A stretch of DNA of 64,000 nt from assembly GCA_016165875.1 (NCBI GenBank), contig JABBOT010000004.1, positions 31,401,866-31,465,865 of the forward strand, given 5' to 3'. The notes below the pieces were generated by a model. It saw only the letters and a list, made by a program, of their open reading frames with translations, was not told where the DNA came from and did not search any database. Position 1 is the first letter of the stretch. Each line of letters starts with the position of its first letter. Origin of the DNA: Acanthopleura granulata (lineage: Eukaryota > Mollusca > Polyplacophora > Chitonida > Chitonidae). The translations under genes and the position numbers were made by a program. This document shows positions 60,313 through 64,000 of this stretch, piece by piece.

Positions 60313-61680
60313 GTACATTGGGTACTAGTCCAGGTGATGTGCGCAAAATTTGAAGGATATTATGCATTTTATCATAAAAGCATGAAACTTGGCACAATTG
60401 CAGATTGTGTCCTTCTGGAGATTTTTAGATGTCACGCCATCACGAAAATGACCTCTTATGAACCTGGTGGACATTTTGTTTCCCCCATTAGTTCGGACGA
60501 TTCCACCACTTGTGAGCAGAACAGCCTAGAAAATTGCCTATCCGAGAATGTATTTGAACTTACATCTTCTGTGATGGAAAAGTGATGGAAAAGCAAACAC
60601 CTTATAACCATGCATGCATTAGTCTATGAATGTTATAACCATGCATTAAAACATTACATTATATACTTAGAAACTGACAGCGTTGTATAATATGTCATTT
60701 ACTCGATATTCCAACCATCGCAAATGGAAGTTTACATTCATCTAGCTGGTATAATAGACCAGTCTATACCTACACCTATGAGACAGATTGCAGGACCTGA
60801 GCTTATCTCTACTCACAGCCCATCAAGGTTTTCCTCGGAACTGTTCCGCAATCCAGTTGTGCCTGACCAATCAGCCTGCACAAATGTGTCATTATGCAGT
60901 CACATGCTCACGAGACTCCGGCATCCCGCACTCTTCCCGGTCATGGCTAAACCCACGTGTCGGGAGGATTTAGACAACGCCCTCGCGGACAAGTCACGGT
61001 GATACGCCCCTGTCCTCGTCGCGAGGCGACGTTTGTATACCCTGCGGTCAACCACCAGATCATTAACCTCGTGTCTTTGCACATAAGCCGACCCTACTCT
61101 GGTTGGGGCTAATGTAGTTCACGCGCGGAGTGACACTTTGGCTTACCTTTGACGAACAGACAGGTAGCATTTAGGGTCAGGTGTGAAAGAAGCCATTGTC
61201 CAGCTGCTCCTCCCATCAGGAACCTGTACGTCTGCGTGGTTAGGCCTAAGTTTGGGCGGACATTTAAAGACTGAATCACTGACCCAAAGGAATTACTTCG
61301 TAGGACAGTAAATATGCCCACAGATATTTGTGGAAACTGACCATTAGTTTCATGCATGCTGCTACTATATCATGTGAAAGGTGTGACACTGATAGTAAGA
61401 GTGTTTTGTGAAAATTTCTCACTTTAAGTTAATCGTGGACTGATAAAGACGCGCATGCTATAAGCGTGTTCCACTAAATAGATGGGCAGGGTAGCAAAGA
61501 GACACAATTACATGGTACATGGTATGAACCCAAAATGATAAACAAAGAAAAGATAGCTATGTATACAATATGCGCAATTTAGTACTGTACACATGTAAAT
61601 GGACAACGTTGACATTGATGTGAGGACAAAAATATCCGTGAAGTGCCCATTCACGGCCCAGGAATACTTTTCCGTGGCGC
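60313..61680. other. No recognised gene; GC-richer block
   Basis: 60.72-61.35 kb is GC-richer and holds open frames on both strands (92 codons + at 60724; 82 codons - at 61109, next to a donor-like GTAAGC near 61145). I recognise none of the products. Confidence 0.3.
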
Positions 61681-62915
61681 CCACACCGCCCTGGCGAGAC
61701 ACCTATCAAAATGGTTGGGTTTACTATTGGAAGCCTATGTTTGTATAGCCTGCGCCCGAATATCTAAAACAAAACTGCCAAAGATAAAGACACCAAACGT
61801 TACAGTCAAGATACTGCAATAGTTAGAAAACTATTGACTCTTTCGGAGTTTGGACTCTTCAGGTGGTTTGACGGCCATTTTGAAGTTTTTAAGAAACCTT
61901 TAAAATGTAAAGAGTTTTGAATTCCGTACGCAAATAAGGTTTCTTTGGCCATTTTAATTGGTAATGTGATCTATTTTTTCAGTTTTCTTCCATTTTCTTG
62001 CTAAACTTATCAAATGAGAACGCAAATTGTATTCGATTTGATGTGACTTTGTTTCCTGAATCCAAATATGGTACTAATTTTACCGGAAGATTCAAGATTT
62101 TATCGGCAGTGGAGAAAAAACACAGAGTTGCAGACATTTCTTTTTGTGAAAACATAATATAAATGGTCGGTCCATATGTAAATTGACGTCCTAAGTTCAA
62201 TGTTGCACGTCCCGTGTCTGTTAAATGCATCGTTTTCAATTTATCTTGGGATATCTGCCATTTTGAATAAATTGTATTTAGCCTCTTACAATCAAAACTG
62301 TAAAAGCTAGAATAATGAGACCTGTACCAGATTGTATCCCATGATCTGCCCTTCACACGGGGCCTTAACAGACCTGAGATACTTAATAAATTTTTGGGGC
62401 AGGTTTTTTTTTGATAATGTTATCTTTTAGTTGAAGAGAAAAAGTTTTATCTTGGGCAAAATGACGTTGTCAGTCTCGCCCCCCTCTCCTTGACCTCCAC
62501 CCTTTTGTCTCCCACCGCTGGCAAACAAGTAGAACACCCTCACGCCCTCTTCAGTTCATCATAGCAACACATAAAGTGTTTACCTCCCAAGTATTCTTAT
62601 AAGTTTAGGGTCCACCACAGCCCGGCGGGACACCTACTGAAACCTTTATTATGGTTTATCCACTTTGAGCTCCGTTATCTCAAAAGCGAAGCCGAAGATA
62701 AAGAATCCATATTTGACACTCAAAATGCTGCAATGGTTAGCAGTCTTTTTACATTTTCGGAGTTTTCACTGATCACATGGTTTGGCAGGCATTTTGAATT
62801 TATCAGAGATCATTTAGGTTATAAATCTTTCTGTTACTATGTGTACGAAGACCTACTCCCAATGTAAAAAGGTTTTGACTCCCGCTTGCAAATTAGGATC
62901 TGGCTGACCAATGGA
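61681..62915 (+). repeat. Pair of ~300-bp direct repeats, ~930 bp apart
   Basis: Copy 1 (about 61681-61970) and copy 2 (about 62611-62915) share, in order, GGCGRGACACCTA, AAGATAAAGA, CTGCAATRGTTAG, TTTCGGAGTTT, GGTTTGRC/GGCAGGCATTTTGAA and TGTAAARRGTTTTGA. They are diverged. Confidence 0.65.
61979..62356 (-). other. Unassigned 125-codon ORF between the direct repeats
   Basis: Starts MKGRSWDTIWYRSHY, ends KFSKKMEEN. Has an ATG start and a normal stop but no domain, signal peptide or membrane helix that I can see. It occupies the spacer between the two repeats. It could be chance or part of an unclassified element. Confidence 0.2.
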
Positions 62916-64000
62916 AATAGTGCAAAAGTAGGCCAACTCTAAAAACTATATAAACAGATCGAACAAAAACATTTTCTAGACCTTCTTGACATCTAGGCAA
63001 TTGATTCTGCAAGTAATATTATCTTATAAAGTGCGTTTTTTACGTTATGGCGATGAAACCTTTCAGAAATTGTTTTTAAAAAGTTCCTATAGTTAACGGG
63101 AATACACCTTGCAATAAGGTATTCCTTCTGTCTTTTGTTACCGGTTACGAGCAAAAGATCAAAGTTACATTGTCGCCAAGCTGGTCTTTAGCACTAAGTC
63201 CACTGTATGCGATAATTGGCAAACTCGATTTCAAATCCACCGTATTCCTTTCAATATTATCACTTTGTTTTAACTTTTTCATTACCATAATGTCAACACT
63301 GGACCACCAGAAATGATAAAAAGCTAAAATCGTGGATCCCGGTAACGCCGTTGGATAACAGCTTTAAATTTATTTACTTTTTTCTGAAAGTTATCAAACG
63401 AGGTTTTGCCATATGGTATGCATGTTGGGAATTTACAAAAGTGTATAATTCATTGCTAATTGTTCCCAGTGGAATCAGTGCTGGGCAAGTACTATAAATA
63501 TTGGACACAGTATTTGATTGTTATGTAACGCCATGCTTGAACAGTTTTCAGTTATGATTGCCATCAGTTTTATATGGTGCGTGACGGAAACAGAAATGCC
63601 GAAAATAAACCATCTACCTGTTGGACTTTCTCAAATTTCACACGTGTGTCTTGTGTACGACAGGGGCTGATCCGCAGGTCGTATGCCTGAAACCAAAGCA
63701 GCGACGAAAGTGTGCCATTTAATAAAACAATCTCGTTAAAACAATGCTGATGGACCAGTCGTCGAGAACTTCAGCCCACCAGCTGAATCCTGGTTTATGA
63801 AGGAATCCAGTATAAAAGATATTACAGCTTGGGGAGTATAAAACTAGATCTGCGATGAAAGTGTGATGGTTGGCTAATGACCACACGTTACCAGTGAAAT
63901 CCGGTCTCTGATTTATCAATTAGTTTACCTCTGGGTTTCATTCTAACTGTTCATGTAAATGATTGAATAGAGTAATAAGTTATAATTCCAGCTTTATATC
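62916..64000. other. No gene seen to window end
   Basis: AT-rich DNA without ORFs above 66 codons or obvious repeats. Confidence 0.35.

Noticed and set aside
60724..61357. Candidate exons in the GC-richer block (92 codons +, 82 codons -)
   Set aside because: No family recognised, no consistent pair of splice sites and both strands open; not supported enough to call.

Overview
The window is animal nuclear DNA, most likely from a mollusc or another lophotrochozoan. It is AT-rich and full of short repeats, and the two recognisable host genes are animal orthologues. The word TACATGTA is very frequent. Three copies of a SINE body whose wording (multiples of TTTATTT, CTCAAGAATATTTCACTTA, GGGGGAAACCCACGACCATC) I associate with mollusc genomes are present. 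No prokaryotic, organellar or viral gene was recognised. The species assignment is an inference.

Layout. 1-4.86 kb is non-coding apart from a 41-bp minisatellite of about 24 copies (1226-2205). At 4.87-6.27 kb on the + strand lies a complete BTG/TOB-family antiproliferative gene (BTG1/2 type), with one uninterrupted coding exon at 5319-5810. Its promoter carries a perfect CRE, and two weak upstream ATGs sit just before the start. From 6.3 to 19.2 kb there is an intergenic stretch with a SINE, a decayed 35-bp minisatellite and two orphan exon-like ORFs on opposite strands near 14 kb. From 53.33 down to 19.28 kb on the - strand lies a complete inositol-pentakisphosphate 2-kinase gene (IPPK/IPK1), which I could resolve into 14 coding exons whose phases all agree. 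BTG and IPPK are convergent. From 53.4 to 64 kb I see no host gene, only SINE pieces, a compound microsatellite, a 255-bp-arm inverted repeat and a pair of roughly 300-bp direct repeats.

IPPK introns hold most of the mobile DNA. Intron 2 (7 kb) contains a roughly 5.1-kb PIF/Harbinger DNA transposon (39.25-44.33 kb). Its HARBI1-like transposase (+ strand) is broken, but its Myb/SANT-like partner gene (- strand) is intact except for one stop. Intron 2 also holds a SINE followed by a 33-bp x4 repeat. Intron 1 holds a 55-bp-arm hairpin with a tRNA-like loop and several diverged tandem arrays. Other introns hold 111-bp x3, 28-bp x5 and 167-bp x2 tandem repeats.

Function. BTG proteins link CCR4-NOT deadenylase to mRNAs and slow proliferation. 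IPPK makes inositol hexakisphosphate (InsP6) from InsP5. Nothing here says the two act together; they are simply neighbours. I did not find convincing evidence for a wholly new system. The most unusual items are the asymmetrically preserved Harbinger pair, the tRNA-like hairpin, the long inverted repeat with internal CCAAT motifs, and the unassigned exon-like ORFs at 13.8 and 14.5 kb.
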